Part shown: positions 1-9,240 of the stretch, one piece after another
Numbering within the stretch: the first letter of the stretch is position 1
Layout: every line of letters begins with the position of its first letter
Origin: Bacillota bacterium
GTDB lineage: Bacteria > Bacillota_I > Bacilli_A > RF39 > UBA660
DNA: 64,000 bases
Assembly (NCBI GenBank): GCA_015059435.1
Contig: SVAJ01000001.1
Location: 62,001 to 126,000, forward strand
Direction of reading: 5' to 3'
The notes under the pieces: model-generated
Database searches by the model: none
What the model was told of the DNA's origin: nothing
Seen by the model: only the letters and a program-made list of their open reading frames with translations
Translations under genes and position numbers: made by a program

Positions 1-843
1 TACGTTATTAGAACCAAACCCTTCTACTTTGGCTTCTATTTCAAATACTGTGTGATTATAATAATCAAGTCCTCTAACTATTTTGGGATTTACTTCATAT
101 TTTATTTGCATAATGTCTAAATATTCTTTAACGCTTTCAAATCTCTTAGCACTTTCTTCATTTAGATAATCAATAGTCTTTGGAGCGTTCTTTAATATTT
201 CGTTTTCACTATCCACTTTACAATCTAGTATTCTAAGTGGATTCTTTTCTAATCGTTCTTTACAATCTTCACAGAAATCAGCTATGTGTGGTTTAAAATA
301 TTCTATTAAAGCTTCACGATAAGTTTTACGTGATTCGTTATCACCTAATGTATTAAGATTAACTTTAATTTCTTTTAATCCTAACATTTTATAAATATTT
401 ACAGCAGCACTAATTACTTCTGCATCTGTAAGTGGATCATCACTACCTAATACTTCCATACCAAATTGAGTAAGTTCTCTATCTCTTCCTGATTGTGGAC
501 GTTCATAACGATACATTGTACCATTATAATATACTTTTACAGGACCTGCAGGGTCTCCATACATTTTGTTTTCAATATAACTTCTAACAACACCAGCTGT
601 TCCTTCTGGGCGTAGAGTTATATTTCTATTTCCTCTATCAACAAAATCATATGTTTCTTTAGTTACTATATCAGTAGTATCTCCTATACCTCTATGGAAT
701 AATTCAGTTGCTTCAAATATTGGAGTACGAATATAATTATAATTATATTTTTCCATAGTAGCGTCGATTACACTTTCTACATATTTCCAAACTTTAGCTT
801 CTCTTCCGTAAATATCATTACATCCTTTTTGTTTTTGTATCAT
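1..843 (-). CDS. hisS: Histidyl-tRNA synthetase (C-terminus beyond window)
   Basis: Charges tRNA-His with histidine in the cytoplasm. The 281 visible codons are read by translating the minus strand from ATG at 843 and stay open to the window edge, so about the last third is missing. Class II features are visible: N-terminal KQKGCNDIYGREA, motif 2 MYRYERPQSGRDREL (about residues 107-121), and the histidine-specific segment RGLDYYNHTVFE (about 264-275). An AGGAGG ribosome binding site lies 7 bases before the ATG. A His-specific T-box leader and sigma-A promoter precede it, so expression should follow tRNA-His charging. The family identity is firm. Confidence 0.95.
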   Translation of the reverse strand, partial: MIQKQKGCNDIYGREAKVWKYVESVIDATMEKYNYNYIRTPIFEATELFHRGIGDTTDIVTKETYDFVDRGNRNITLRPEGTAGVVRSYIENKMYGDPAGPVKVYYNGTMYRYERPQSGRDRELTQFGMEVLGSDDPLTDAEVISAAVNIYKMLGLKEIKVNLNTLGDNESRKTYREALIEYFKPHIADFCEDCKERLEKNPLRILDCKVDSENEILKNAPKTIDYLNEESAKRFESVKEYLDIMQIKYEVNPKIVRGLDYYNHTVFEIEAKVEGFGSNNV

Positions 844-861
844 AATATTTCCTCCTAAAAA

Positions 862-1046
862 ACAAAAAGATGACACCCTCTAAGGACAGATTTCCTGTGG
901 TGCCACCTTATTTTATACTCTTAATACTTATAACGTAGTTACACGACTTCATTTATGTAAGTGTCTTCATTATTACTTATTTAGTATTTTCACCAACCAT
1001 ACTATCTCTAAAAAATAAATTAATAATTACTCCTCTTACAGAAGAT
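862..1046 (-). ncRNA. T-box leader, histidine specifier
   Basis: The minus-strand leader of hisS contains the conserved T-box core AAGGTGGCACCAC (near 898-910). This is followed by a terminator in which GGTGGCACC (899-907) pairs with GGTGTCATC (869-877), with two G-U pairs, before a T run (864-868). Stem I closes with GTAAG/CTTAC. Directly before its 3' arm sits CAC (961-963), a His codon in the specifier position. Uncharged tRNA-His is expected to stabilise the antiterminator and switch hisS on. Confidence 0.9.
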
Positions 1047-1052
1047 ATTTGT

Positions 1053-1081
1053 ATTATATACTCTTTTTTATTATTTTTCAA
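1053..1081 (-). promoter_or_regulatory. Sigma-A promoter of the hisS T-box transcript
   Basis: On the minus strand, -35 TTGAAA (1076-1081) and -10 TATAAT (1053-1058) are separated by exactly 17 bases. Transcription would start near 1046, just before stem I of the T-box. Confidence 0.8.
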
Positions 1082-1087
1082 GTATTA

Positions 1088-2809
1088 TTAGTGTTTATTT
1101 TCATCACTTAACTCTTTATAATTTACTTTTCCTAATAATGTTTTTGGTAAGCTTTTTCTAAACTCAAATTCTTTTGGTTGCGAGTATTTAGCTAACTTTT
1201 CTAGACATAGTTCTTTTATTTCTTTTTTTAATTTCATACTTGGTGAAACACCTTCTTTTAGAACTATATATGCTTTAGCAACTTCTCCTTTATATGGATG
1301 AGGAATTCCTACTGTTGAACATTGTAATACATCTTCATGTGATTCTATTACTTCTTCTATTCTTGATGGATAGACATTATATCCATTCGATACAATCATT
1401 CTTTTTAATCTTTGAGTAAAATATATTAATCCATTAGGAGCTATATAACCTAAGTCACCTGTATGTAACCAAACTTTTCCATCTTTATGTTTTCTAAGTA
1501 CTAAGTTAGTTTCTTTATCATTGTTTAAATATCCTAACATTACAGTTGGACCATTTACACAAATTTCTCCTTCTTCTCCAGTATCTACTTCTTCATCTGT
1601 ATTTGGTATACATATACAGTAATTATTGCCTGGCATTGGTACTCCTATTGTTCCTTTTACATTAGATTCACCATATGTATAACAAGTTGCGGCAGTTGAT
1701 TCTGTCATACCATACCCTTTACTCAATTTGATGTTAGCCCCATGTTCATGTAGAAAATTATTAAATGCGTCTTCAGCTTTTTCATTAACAGCATCTCCAC
1801 CATTAATACAATACTTTAAAAATGATAAATCTACATTCTTTAAATCTTTATTTTTTACCATTCCATCCCATAAAGTTGGAACACAGGCAAGTACTGTTGG
1901 TTTTTCTGTTTTTAATAATTTTGTGAATCTATTATTATCAAACTCTGGCATTAAAATATTTTTTATTTGCATGCACATACCAGTGTGTACACATACTCCT
2001 AATCCAAATCCATGAAATATTGGAAGTATAGTTATTATCTTTTCTCCTCTTTGTGCATTATCAATATTTATTTCACATTGTTGCTCCAATGCATTGAAAT
2101 TTGCATTCGATAAAACTATTCCTTTGGGAACTCCTGTTGTACCACCGCTATGAAGAATTACAGCAGGATCATCTTTTTTCATCGTATTAATTATTTCAAT
2201 AGAGGGATTTAAACCTCTTAACATAAATTCAGTCCAATTTATATAATTTCTATTTGTTCTGCTTGGTTTTTTTACTCTAAACCCTTTAGTTAATTGATAT
2301 CCTATAGACCATAGTAGTGGCATTGAATCTTTAGCTGATACTACTATTGTTTTATATATTGAAGTTTCACTTATTATTTCTTTTACTTTCTCGTAACAGA
2401 TATCAATCATTACTAATATCTTGGAATTTGTTTCATTTACATATAATTTAATTTCATCTTGTCCAGATAATGGATGAACCATATTAGCAATAGCTCCTAT
2501 ATTATTACAAGCATAAAAAACTATTAATGCTTCTGGAGTGTTTGGCATACATATAGTTACTACATCACCTTGTTTTACACCTAAACTTATTAAACTTCTA
2601 GAACATTGCTCTACTTTTCTAAAAAATGTTTTATATGTAATATTTTTATCAAAGTATCCAATACAATTCATATTTGTATTAGTTCCTACTTTTTCTTTTA
2701 CATATTCATACATTGTCATATCTGGTGTTTTAAAACCTTTTCTAGTTTCTTTTGGCCAATATTCTAGCCAATTAGGTTTCTTTTTAAAAATATTTGTGAA
2801 TGGATTCAT
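1088..2809 (-). CDS. AMP-forming acyl-CoA synthetase (long-chain fatty-acid CoA ligase type)
   Basis: Predicted to activate a fatty or other carboxylic acid through an acyl-adenylate to the CoA thioester. 573 aa from the ATG at 2809, chosen because AGAGGTGAT lies just upstream; an ATG 10 codons earlier has no such site. ANL-family motifs: P-loop HSGGTTGVPKG (about residue 223), YGMTESTAA (about 368), TGDLGYIAPNG (about 455), and a C-terminal subdomain with the hinge region near KRMIVSNGYNVYPS and EVAKAYIV. No membrane segment. It lies between the hisS leader and an AI-2E-type exporter, with no obvious pathway partner. The substrate cannot be told from sequence alone. Confidence 0.88.
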   Translation of the reverse strand: MNPFTNIFKKKPNWLEYWPKETRKGFKTPDMTMYEYVKEKVGTNTNMNCIGYFDKNITYKTFFRKVEQCSRSLISLGVKQGDVVTICMPNTPEALIVFYACNNIGAIANMVHPLSGQDEIKLYVNETNSKILVMIDICYEKVKEIISETSIYKTIVVSAKDSMPLLWSIGYQLTKGFRVKKPSRTNRNYINWTEFMLRGLNPSIEIINTMKKDDPAVILHSGGTTGVPKGIVLSNANFNALEQQCEINIDNAQRGEKIITILPIFHGFGLGVCVHTGMCMQIKNILMPEFDNNRFTKLLKTEKPTVLACVPTLWDGMVKNKDLKNVDLSFLKYCINGGDAVNEKAEDAFNNFLHEHGANIKLSKGYGMTESTAATCYTYGESNVKGTIGVPMPGNNYCICIPNTDEEVDTGEEGEICVNGPTVMLGYLNNDKETNLVLRKHKDGKVWLHTGDLGYIAPNGLIYFTQRLKRMIVSNGYNVYPSRIEEVIESHEDVLQCSTVGIPHPYKGEVAKAYIVLKEGVSPSMKLKKEIKELCLEKLAKYSQPKEFEFRKSLPKTLLGKVNYKELSDENKH

Positions 2810-2870
2810 CTTATCACCTCTACCTTTTAATAATATCATTTTTTTATAATTTATTCAAATTATTACCACA

Positions 2871-2900
2871 CAAAAAAATCTAGATATTTCTACCTAGATT
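2871..2900 (-). terminator. Intrinsic terminator after the AI-2E family gene
   Basis: Hairpin AATCTAG/CTAGATT (2894-2900 with 2877-2883 on the minus strand) followed by a T run. The gene's TAG stop is inside the 5' arm. Confidence 0.8.
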
Positions 2901-3952
2901 GTTTCTTTCATCATTTTAACACTTTTCTTTATATCTTTTTTATAAAATTGATATGTTGTTCTTATAAGTAAATATACTGGTAGAGCTGCAATAATACCAA
3001 CCATTCCTAAAAGGCTTCCTCCTACACTTACTACCATAATTGTAATTAATGGATTAACATTATTTGTTTTACCATATACTTTAGGCGATATTACATATCC
3101 ATCTAGTTGAGGGAATATCAAACATATAATTACAGTTGCGATTACTAATTTAGGAGAAATTAGTGACGCAGTTACTATCGCAAGTAAGTTTGTTGCTAAT
3201 CCTCCAAAATATGGTATTACTGTTGTAAGACAAGCAAGTATTCCTAAGATTAACCAGTTTGGATGTCCAACTATTAAGAATAGAAAACTATATTCAAATA
3301 ATTGAATTATCATAAATATTCCTAACCCTTTTATGTAATTACCAATTTCTTCATCTAAACATTTAAAATATTTATATGTTTTAACACTAATAGATAAAAG
3401 AATATCTTTAAAACTTTTTCTCATCTTATCCATATCGGCTAAGAAATAAATAAATCCTACAAATCCAACTATTAATTTACCTATAAAATCAATTGATTTA
3501 GAAATTATTCCAATTGTAGTTGAAGAAGCAATTGTTCCTATATCTTTTACAGCGTTATTTAAATAGTCTGCTATTTTGATTTCAAATGATCCTAAGTTTA
3601 AATCAAATTTATTACCAATGTTTTCTATTACCTCAATAATAAATCTTGCAAATAAACTTGCTTGATCATAAATCATAGGTAGTGTTATGGCAATTAATCC
3701 CCCTACTATTACTACTAGAGCTATTACTATTGCAGTTACAGCTAAGGATTTTCTTACATTTTTGCTTTCTAAATATCTAACTAGTGGGTTTAGAGCATAA
3801 GCAAATATAAATCCTACTATAAATGGTCCTAATACAGATAATATTTTACTTATTAATCCTATCCATAAATTTATATTTGAAAATCCTATATATAAAAGTA
3901 GCATTAAGGCTGTTATATTTATTAATTTATAATTTAATCTATTTTTACTCAT
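2894..3952 (-). CDS. AI-2E family transporter / permease
   Basis: Integral membrane protein of 352 aa of the AI-2E exporter (PerM/YdiK/TqsA-like) family. Several hydrophobic segments are visible: about residues 12-35, the repeat FIVGFIFAYALNP near 44-56, 65-88, a central pair near 150-170, and a cluster from 205 to 335. The LGPFIVGFIFAYALNPLV region and the C-terminal NPLITIMVVSVGGSLLGMVG region are typical of the family. Family members export signals, quorum molecules or ions; the substrate here is unknown. It starts 4 bases after the dtd stop, so it is probably translated from the rel-dtd transcript, and ends in its own terminator. Confidence 0.85.
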   Translation of the reverse strand: MSKNRLNYKLINITALMLLLYIGFSNINLWIGLISKILSVLGPFIVGFIFAYALNPLVRYLESKNVRKSLAVTAIVIALVVIVGGLIAITLPMIYDQASLFARFIIEVIENIGNKFDLNLGSFEIKIADYLNNAVKDIGTIASSTTIGIISKSIDFIGKLIVGFVGFIYFLADMDKMRKSFKDILLSISVKTYKYFKCLDEEIGNYIKGLGIFMIIQLFEYSFLFLIVGHPNWLILGILACLTTVIPYFGGLATNLLAIVTASLISPKLVIATVIICLIFPQLDGYVISPKVYGKTNNVNPLITIMVVSVGGSLLGMVGIIAALPVYLLIRTTYQFYKKDIKKSVKMMKETI

Positions 3953-3956
3953 ATTA

Positions 3957-4391
3957 TCACCTTTCTAAAATAATAGTAGTTGGACCTACATTATTTATAT
4001 TTACAATCATATCTTCTCCGAAAACCCCTGTTTTTACAGTTACATATTTTTCTAATTCTTTATTAAATAAATCATATAACTTGGTTGATTGTTCACTCTT
4101 TAGAGCTTTTATATAACTTGGTCTATTTCCTTTAGATGTATCTGCATATAGAGTAAATTGTGATATAGATAAAACTTCTCCACCATACTCTAATATACTC
4201 TTATTCATAATATTTTCTTCATCTGGAAATATTCTTAGATTTACTATTTTCTTTACTAAATATTCTATCTTTGATATATCATCACCTTCAGTGAATCCTA
4301 CTAATACTACTATCCCATTATCTATTTCATTATATATTTTATTATCTATACTAACTGATGCTTTAGCTGTTCTTTGTACTAATACTCTCAT
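3957..4391 (-). CDS. dtd: D-aminoacyl-tRNA deacylase
   Basis: Hydrolyses D-amino acids (and misattached glycine) from tRNA. 144 aa, the normal length. Shows N-terminal MRVLVQRTAKASV, the catalytic-region motif SQFTLYADTSKGNRPSY (about residues 78-94), and a C-terminal NVGPTT matching the Gly-cisPro motif region. The ATG overlaps the rel stop by 4 bases (translational coupling), an arrangement widely seen in Bacillota where dtd follows relA. Confidence 0.93.
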   Translation of the reverse strand: MRVLVQRTAKASVSIDNKIYNEIDNGIVVLVGFTEGDDISKIEYLVKKIVNLRIFPDEENIMNKSILEYGGEVLSISQFTLYADTSKGNRPSYIKALKSEQSTKLYDLFNKELEKYVTVKTGVFGEDMIVNINNVGPTTIILER

Positions 4392-6541
4392 CGTATTAAT
4401 CTTTCTACACTACTAATATAATTTTGTTTTTCTATAGCTAGTATTAGCTTTTGTAATTGTTCTAAACCAGTTACATAGATATTAGCTTCATATGACATTT
4501 CATTGCCTCTATTAATTGTTTTTATTCCATCTACACTAACATTAATCATAGAAATAATTTGGATTAAATCTAACATATGATTATCAAGTGTTTTTGAATG
4601 AATCAATAGACTTGTTATATAACGTTTAGTTCCGTTATTATTCCATTTTACTTCTACTGTTCTATTATCTAACATAGCTAAGTTATGACAATTACTACGG
4701 TGAACGCTTATACCATTTCCTTTAGTAATATATCCAATTATGTCATCTCCAAATACTGGATTACAGCAGTTAGCAAGATTTACTTTTACTTTATCGATAC
4801 CACTTACTATTATATCTGTATCTAAATCTTTTGGAGCTACTTTTACTATTTTAGGAGCTGCAACTGTTTTAATTTTATCTATTACGTTTATTATTGAGTT
4901 TGGTGATGTTTTACCATTACCAGCAGATAAATATATTTCTTCTAGATTGTCTACTTTAATAGCTTCACAGATCTTTTTAATGTTAGCTTCAGAGAAAAAT
5001 TCTGAAAATACTAATTTTCTCTTTCGTAGTTCTTTTTCTAGATTATATTTACCACGTTCAATATATATTTCTCTTTCATTCTTAGTGAAGAATGCTTTAA
5101 TTTTATTTTTAGCTTGAGTTGTTTTTACGATGTTAACCCATTCTTTTGATGGAGTTGAACTTTTATTAGTAATAATTCTAACGATATCATTATTTTTAAG
5201 TTCATAATTAAGTGGGACTATACTATTATTTACAATGGCTCCTGTTGTAGTCTCTCCTACTTTAGTATGAATTCTATAAGCAAAGTCTATTGGTGTTGAA
5301 CCTATAGGTAATTCCATTACATCTCCTTTAGGAGTAAATACATAAATATTATTATTTAAAACTTCATCTTTAACACTATTAACAAATTCTTCACTACTCA
5401 TTTTTTCTTTAGATAAATCTATTATTGATTTAAAGAATTGTAGTTTTTGTTCTGTAGTTGATTGAAGATTAGCCGCACTATTAGATCCTCTATTTTCTTT
5501 ATATGACCAGTGTGAAGCTATACCATTTTCAGCAACTTCATCCATTTCATAAGTTCTAATCTGTATTTCAAACAAATATCCATCTATACCGAATACTGTA
5601 GTATGAAGTGATTGATACATATTTGGTTTTGGCATTGCGATATAATCTTTAAATCTTTTAGGAAGTGGTCTAAATTTTGAATGGATTATTCCAAGTGCTA
5701 AATAACATTCTTGTTCTGTATTAACTAGTATTCTTAGGGCTAATAAATCATAGATATCACTAAACTTTTTACCTTTATCTAGTTTATTATAAATACTATA
5801 AATACTTTTAGCACGACCTTTTATTTCATGAACTATATCGTGTTCATTTAATAGATTAACTACTTCTTTTTGCATTTCAAATACAGTTCTATCACGTTCT
5901 AGTTTTGTTTTATTTAATTTTTCGGCTATATCATAAAATACATCTGGTTTTAAATATCTTAATGCTAAATCTTCTAGTTCACTTTTTATTTTATGAATAC
6001 CTAAGTGATGAGCAATTGGGGCTAAAATTTCTAGGGCTTCACGGGATTTTATTTTTTGTTTTTCTGGTGGTGTAGCCCATAATGTTCTCATATTGTGAAG
6101 TCTATCTGCCAATTTAATAATTATAACTCTAACATCTTCACTCATACCTACTATTATTTTTTTATAATAATCTATTAAGTATTCATTTTCTGTAGAAAAA
6201 TTAATCTTTCCTAATTTAGTAACTCCTTGAACTAATTTAACAACTACCTCGCCAAATTCATTTTTCATTTCTTCTTCTGTACAATCACAATCTTCTAATA
6301 CATCATGTAATAATCCAGCAGAAACAGTTTCATAATCTGCATAAATACTTGTTAAAATTAGTGCAACGTTTAAAGGGTGAGTAATATATTCCTCACCACT
6401 TTTTCTATATTGCCCTTGATGTTTCTTTTTAGCAAAAAGATAGGCTTTTTCTATAAATTCAAGCTTATCCTCTTCTTCTATATATGTAACTAATTTTTCT
6501 TTTACTACATCATATGTAATGTTATCTTTTTCTTTCGACAA
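4388..6541 (-). CDS. relA: Bifunctional (p)ppGpp synthetase/hydrolase
   Basis: Long RelA/SpoT homologue, 717 aa. Order: HD hydrolase domain (GQYRKSGEEYITHPL near 40, LLHDVLEDC, RLHNMRT near 145), synthetase domain (KGRAKSIYSIYNK near 245, YDLLALRI, PNMYQSLHTTVFG near 309), TGS (FTPKGDVMELPIGSTPIDFA near 400), zinc-finger-like region (NLANCCNPVFGDDIIGY) and C-terminal ACT. The HD residues are intact, so both activities are expected. Start: an upstream ATG at 6550 sits directly against AGGAG and would have no spacer; the TTG at 6541 has about 9 bases of spacing and is preferred here. Couples to dtd by a 4-base overlap. Confidence 0.94.
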   Translation of the reverse strand: MSKEKDNITYDVVKEKLVTYIEEEDKLEFIEKAYLFAKKKHQGQYRKSGEEYITHPLNVALILTSIYADYETVSAGLLHDVLEDCDCTEEEMKNEFGEVVVKLVQGVTKLGKINFSTENEYLIDYYKKIIVGMSEDVRVIIIKLADRLHNMRTLWATPPEKQKIKSREALEILAPIAHHLGIHKIKSELEDLALRYLKPDVFYDIAEKLNKTKLERDRTVFEMQKEVVNLLNEHDIVHEIKGRAKSIYSIYNKLDKGKKFSDIYDLLALRILVNTEQECYLALGIIHSKFRPLPKRFKDYIAMPKPNMYQSLHTTVFGIDGYLFEIQIRTYEMDEVAENGIASHWSYKENRGSNSAANLQSTTEQKLQFFKSIIDLSKEKMSSEEFVNSVKDEVLNNNIYVFTPKGDVMELPIGSTPIDFAYRIHTKVGETTTGAIVNNSIVPLNYELKNNDIVRIITNKSSTPSKEWVNIVKTTQAKNKIKAFFTKNEREIYIERGKYNLEKELRKRKLVFSEFFSEANIKKICEAIKVDNLEEIYLSAGNGKTSPNSIINVIDKIKTVAAPKIVKVAPKDLDTDIIVSGIDKVKVNLANCCNPVFGDDIIGYITKGNGISVHRSNCHNLAMLDNRTVEVKWNNNGTKRYITSLLIHSKTLDNHMLDLIQIISMINVSVDGIKTINRGNEMSYEANIYVTGLEQLQKLILAIEKQNYISSVERLIR

Positions 6542-6559
6542 AGGAATCATCTCCTTTTT

Positions 6560-8848
6560 CTAACAATTTATTCCCTTTATTTTCTTTTCTTCTATTTCAT
6601 CTGTATATATTATTTTCTTTTTTTCTGGTTTAGTTATGTTTTTTGATTCTAATACTGCAAATAATGCTGTTGCGATATATATTGATGAATATGTACCTGC
6701 AATAAGACCAAATAGCATAGCTAAGTTAAATGTTAATATTTCACTTGATCCTAAGAATATAAGTGCAATTACTGGAACTAATGTTGTTACTGATGTATAA
6801 ATTGTTCTAGTAAATGTTTCACTAATACTCTTATTAGTTAGTGTAATTAATTTTTCCTTATTAAGTTTCTTTCTTTCTTCTTTACTTAGATTTTCTCTAA
6901 TTCTATCAAATCCTACGATTGTATCATTGATTGAATAACCTATGATTGCAAGTATAGCTGCTATAAACATAGTTGATACTTCTAATCTTAAGATTGCAAA
7001 TAATGCAAAGATTATAGCTACATCATGGAATAATGCTACTACACCAGAAATTGCATAAGAGAATCTAAATCTAATAGACATGTAAATAATTATTCCAATC
7101 ATAGCAATCAATACTGAAAGAATAGCATTTTTAGTTAATTCTTTTTTAACTATATTAGATACAACACCTACGTTAGTTTTAGCATCATATTTTTCCTCAA
7201 AATAATTTACTACTTCTTTAACTTTATTTCCATCTAATACATTATTAACTCTAATATCTATTTCATCATCATTAATTTCTACATCTCTTAGTTTTAATTT
7301 AAGATTAGATAAATCTTTATTTATATCTTTTTTAGTTATTTTTTTACTTGCTTCAATTGTAATATCACTACCTGCTTGGTAGTCAATTCCTAAATTTAAT
7401 CCCTTAACTCCAATTATTATTGTTCCTACTAAGATAATTAGTATTGAAATTGGTACAAATACTTTAGTGTATTTTAAGAAATCAGCATCTTTAAATGGTA
7501 CTTTCTTAACGCTTTCATTTTTATTAACATTAGGAATATCTTCTTTTTTAACATTGATAAAAGCTCTTGTTTTATCATTGAAATAATCATTTTTAATAAA
7601 TAATTTTAGAAGTAATCTTGTTAAAAATACCATAGTAAACATTGTTACTGCTATTGTGATTATTAACATAGTAGCAAAACCTTTAATTGAAGATTCTCCA
7701 AAGATAAACATTATAATTGCTACTATTAATGTTGTTACATTTGAATCGATAATAGCACTGAAACTTGATTTTGTTCCTTCTCTAAATGCTACTGGTAGAC
7801 TCTTACCTTTATATAATTCTTCTTTAATTCTGGCAAATGTAATAACATTTGAATCTACTGCCATACCTATACCAAGTACTAAAGCAGCAATTCCTGGAAG
7901 TGTTAATACTCCACCTACTAACCAGAATATTGCAAATACTAAGAATGTATATATCATCATTGATACTGATGAGATAAATCCAGCGAAATGATATACTGCT
8001 ACTAAAATAATTGCAATTAGAGATATACCAATAATTCCAGCTATTAATGTTTTTTCTAATGTAGAATCACCAAATGATGCTCCTACTGTTTTAGATGATA
8101 ATTCAGTTAATTTAGATGGAAGAGATCCACTATTAATTAAATCAACTAAATTACTAACTTCATCACTTGTAAAGTTTCCTTGAATAATTACATCACTAGC
8201 AAATCCTTGTGATACAGTAGCAGCACTTAAACAATTTGATTCACTTGTACCACAAAGTGCTCCTTCTTTAGCGTAGCTATCTCTTAGATCTTGATAATCT
8301 AACCAGATAACTAGCATATTTTTATCCATATCTTTTACTTTGTTAGTTACTTCAAAGAATTTATCTTTATCTTTTACTGTAAGTAATACAGCTGGGTTAC
8401 CAGCAGAATCTTGTGATATTTTAGCTCCACCAGCTTTTAAAACATCACTTGTCATAAGTAAATTATCTTCAGTATCTCTAAATGATAATGTTGCAACTGT
8501 AGATAACTGTTTACGAGCTTCATCAGGGTCTTTAACACCTGCTAATTTAACACGTATTTTATCATTACCTTCAATAATAATCTCTGGTTCACTTACACCT
8601 AGGCTATCAATTCTTTTACTTAATGTTTTATATGTAGCTGTAAGTTTTTCACTAGTCATTTTAGATTTGTCTACAGAAGTTGCTTTATAAAGAATTTCAA
8701 ATCCTCCTTGTAAATCTAAACCAAATTTCAAATTTTTAAAAAGTGGTATAAAAGAAAAACAAATTCCTACAACTATTAGAATTAATATAGCTGAAGTTGT
8801 TATTACTTTTCTTTTAGAGTGTTTTTGTTTTTTAGTTTCCTTTTTCAT
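6560..8848 (-). CDS. secDF: Fused protein-export membrane protein SecDF
   Basis: Proton-driven accessory subunit of the Sec translocon. At 762 aa it is a SecD-SecF fusion as in Bacillus subtilis. The SecD half has LKFGLDLQGGFEILYKA (about 38-54), a periplasmic-type P1 domain, and TM4 GIGMAVDSNVITFARIKEEL. The SecF half has GLNLGIDYQAGSDITIEAS (about 480) and TM10 IGYSINDTIVGFDRIREN. About 12 hydrophobic helices in two blocks of six. Start supported by GAGGTGAAAAC before the ATG. It lies directly downstream of comN, a conserved pairing in Bacilli. Confidence 0.96.
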   Translation of the reverse strand: MKKETKKQKHSKRKVITTSAILILIVVGICFSFIPLFKNLKFGLDLQGGFEILYKATSVDKSKMTSEKLTATYKTLSKRIDSLGVSEPEIIIEGNDKIRVKLAGVKDPDEARKQLSTVATLSFRDTEDNLLMTSDVLKAGGAKISQDSAGNPAVLLTVKDKDKFFEVTNKVKDMDKNMLVIWLDYQDLRDSYAKEGALCGTSESNCLSAATVSQGFASDVIIQGNFTSDEVSNLVDLINSGSLPSKLTELSSKTVGASFGDSTLEKTLIAGIIGISLIAIILVAVYHFAGFISSVSMMIYTFLVFAIFWLVGGVLTLPGIAALVLGIGMAVDSNVITFARIKEELYKGKSLPVAFREGTKSSFSAIIDSNVTTLIVAIIMFIFGESSIKGFATMLIITIAVTMFTMVFLTRLLLKLFIKNDYFNDKTRAFINVKKEDIPNVNKNESVKKVPFKDADFLKYTKVFVPISILIILVGTIIIGVKGLNLGIDYQAGSDITIEASKKITKKDINKDLSNLKLKLRDVEINDDEIDIRVNNVLDGNKVKEVVNYFEEKYDAKTNVGVVSNIVKKELTKNAILSVLIAMIGIIIYMSIRFRFSYAISGVVALFHDVAIIFALFAILRLEVSTMFIAAILAIIGYSINDTIVGFDRIRENLSKEERKKLNKEKLITLTNKSISETFTRTIYTSVTTLVPVIALIFLGSSEILTFNLAMLFGLIAGTYSSIYIATALFAVLESKNITKPEKKKIIYTDEIEEKKIKGINC

Positions 8849-8861
8849 GTTTTCACCTCTA

Positions 8862-9149
8862 TTAAATTATATCATCGTCAAAGTATTGAGTTCTTCTTGT
8901 TTTAGCTAATTTTCCTTTTAAATATTCATCTAAGCTTTTATTTTCAACGTGCAAAATATTACTAACTATATCAGATAGTGTTAAATCTTTACCTTTTTTC
9001 CATTTTGTTTCTATTAAGTAATTCCATACATCATTAATAGTTATATAAGAATAACCTAATCGATGTAATTCCATTACCTTAGCATTTAGTGCAGGTTTAA
9101 CACGTTTAAATAATTCTTCTTGGCTATTAAAATTTAAATCCACTATCAC
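8862..9149 (-). CDS. comN: ComN-like post-transcriptional regulator
   Basis: A 95-aa soluble protein resembling the post-transcriptional regulator family of ComN (YrzD), which in Bacillus affects comE operon mRNA. Recognisable parts are KRVKPALNAKVMELHRLGY (residues 15-33) and DVWNYLIETKWKKGKDLTLSDIV. The start is GTG at 9149 with AAGGA 6 bases before; a second GTG two codons on is less well spaced. Genomic position upstream of secDF matches Bacilli. Whether it still regulates competence genes here is unknown. Confidence 0.8.
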   Translation of the reverse strand: MIVDLNFNSQEELFKRVKPALNAKVMELHRLGYSYITINDVWNYLIETKWKKGKDLTLSDIVSNILHVENKSLDEYLKGKLAKTRRTQYFDDDII

Positions 9150-9172
9150 TCACATCCTTCGAGTTCAATTTC

Positions 9173-9181
9173 ATTATATCA
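9173..9181 (-). promoter_or_regulatory. Possible extended -10 promoter for comN-secDF
   Basis: Minus-strand TGATATAAT, an extended -10 element, lies about 24 bases before the comN start and just downstream of the pyk terminator. No good -35 is visible at 17 bases, so this is tentative. Confidence 0.5.
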
Positions 9182-9199
9182 AAATTATCACTTCAATAA

Positions 9200-9233
9200 A
9201 ATAAAAAGTTAAGAAAAACTTGATTTTCTTAAC
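9200..9233 (-). terminator. Intrinsic terminator of pyk
   Basis: Stem GTTAAGAAAA/TTTTCTTAAC on the minus strand with a T-rich tail, immediately after the pyk stop. Confidence 0.8.
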
Positions 9234-9240
9234 TTCTTTA

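Noticed and set aside
6542-6550. ATG start of relA at 6550
   Set aside because: AGGAG touches that ATG with no spacer; the TTG at 6541 has normal spacing. Not certain, and the difference is three residues.
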